32,374 nt of DNA, taken from a virus. A program made the translations under genes and the position numbers. Below, piece after piece: positions 32,016 to 32,374 of the stretch (the first letter of the stretch is position 1; the number at the start of each line of letters is the position of its first letter). The notes below the pieces were generated by a model that made no database searches, was not told where the DNA came from, and worked only from the letters and a program-made list of their open reading frames with translations. Where the stretch lies: the IMG/VR virus record IMGVR_UViG_3300048506_000020, positions 1 to 32,374 of that record; one strand, written 5' to 3'.

Positions 32016-32374
32016 TAGGAATTGTAACTACATTTAGTGATGCAAACTTTAGTGAGTATGCACATCAATTTATTAATAGTGCAAGGCAATATGTACATCA
32101 CGACATTAAAATGTATCTATATGTTGATAATGCAAGACCAGAACTTGCAAAGAATATGCAAACATTAGGACTAGAAGAATCTAATCCGCAACTAACACAG
32201 TTTAAACAAAGACACAAAGATAAAGACGAATCAAATTTTATGTACGGGGGCAAACGCTTTGCACATAAAAGTTATGCAATCTGTCACGCAGCATTAAATA
32301 GTGATGTAGAAAAACTGTTTTGGTTTGATGCAGATACTGTATTTCAACAAGCAATTACACCTGAATATCTTAAC
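32012..32374 (+). CDS. Glycosyltransferase (GT-A type), 3' end cut by window edge
   Basis: An open frame of 121 codons runs off the right edge, starting with an ATGA overlap to the methyltransferase. It starts MIGIVTTFSDANFSEYAHQF and has IKMYLYVDNARPEL, YGGKRFAHKSYAICHAAL and LFWFDADTVFQQ with D-A-D at 106-108. It follows the same plan as the minus-strand glycosyltransferase at 25614-26459 (VTTF start, Y-x-Y strand, F/R-x-AHK, DADT), so the two are paralogues in separate parts of the cluster. Confidence 0.72.
   Translation, partial: MIGIVTTFSDANFSEYAHQFINSARQYVHHDIKMYLYVDNARPELAKNMQTLGLEESNPQLTQFKQRHKDKDESNFMYGGKRFAHKSYAICHAALNSDVEKLFWFDADTVFQQAITPEYLN

Noticed and set aside
1-32374. tRNA genes, CRISPR arrays, insertion sequences, integrase or attachment sites
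   Set aside because: None could be seen on either strand; the gaps are short and accounted for by promoters, terminators and the RNA candidate.

Overview
The window is part of an AT-rich genome of a marine T4-like myovirus. The T4 homologues that can be read directly are a neck protein (gp13-like), dNMP kinase (gp1-like), tail sheath (gp18), tail tube (gp19), head-completion nuclease (gp4), a probable small terminase (gp16), large terminase (gp17), ssDNA-binding protein (gp32), UvsX, UvsY and UvsW. Several proteins resemble families I know from cyanophages and pelagiphages (the 975-residue-type protein after gp17, the Asp/Met-rich protein before it, the protein after UvsW), so I infer a SAR11-type or other marine proteobacterial host. 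There are no photosynthesis genes, tRNAs or integrase.

Layout. Positions 1-2090 hold divergent neck/virion genes and a small basic protein. 2092-3102 hold dNMP kinase, on a sigma70-type promoter, and a convergent HNH-like zinc protein. 3155-9230 hold sheath, tube, a second tube-like protein and gp4. 9226-16126 is a head and packaging block: gp16-like, a protein with a capsid-targeting N-terminus, an acidic protein, gp17 and a giant conserved protein. 16127-16519 has no long ORF but carries two terminators bracketing a 23-codon gene that looks like PqqA, the precursor peptide of the cofactor PQQ, followed by a composite sigma70/late promoter. 16520-19394 is the recombination block gp32-uvsX-ORF78-uvsY, with a structured RNA candidate between gp32 and uvsX. 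19384-27797 and 31003-end hold a large glycan/surface-modification block: a nucleotidyltransferase-cupin fusion, five related GT-B-like proteins, GT8/GT-A glycosyltransferases, two FkbM methyltransferases and a cupin. UvsW and two conserved unknowns (27829-30964) are embedded in it.

How it works together. Late genes are headed by a T4-type late box (consensus xxTAAATA). In seven cases the box ends exactly 5 nt before the start codon. By T4 geometry the first transcribed base is then the A of the ATG, so these late mRNAs would be leaderless. Replication and recombination genes use TTGACx-TATAAT promoters. The glycan genes form a tightly overlapping operon started by one such leaderless late promoter. 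The two observations most worth following up are the orphan phage PqqA and the leaderless late-promoter architecture. Next come the two proteins with gp21-type capsid-targeting N-termini and the five-member glycosyltransferase family.
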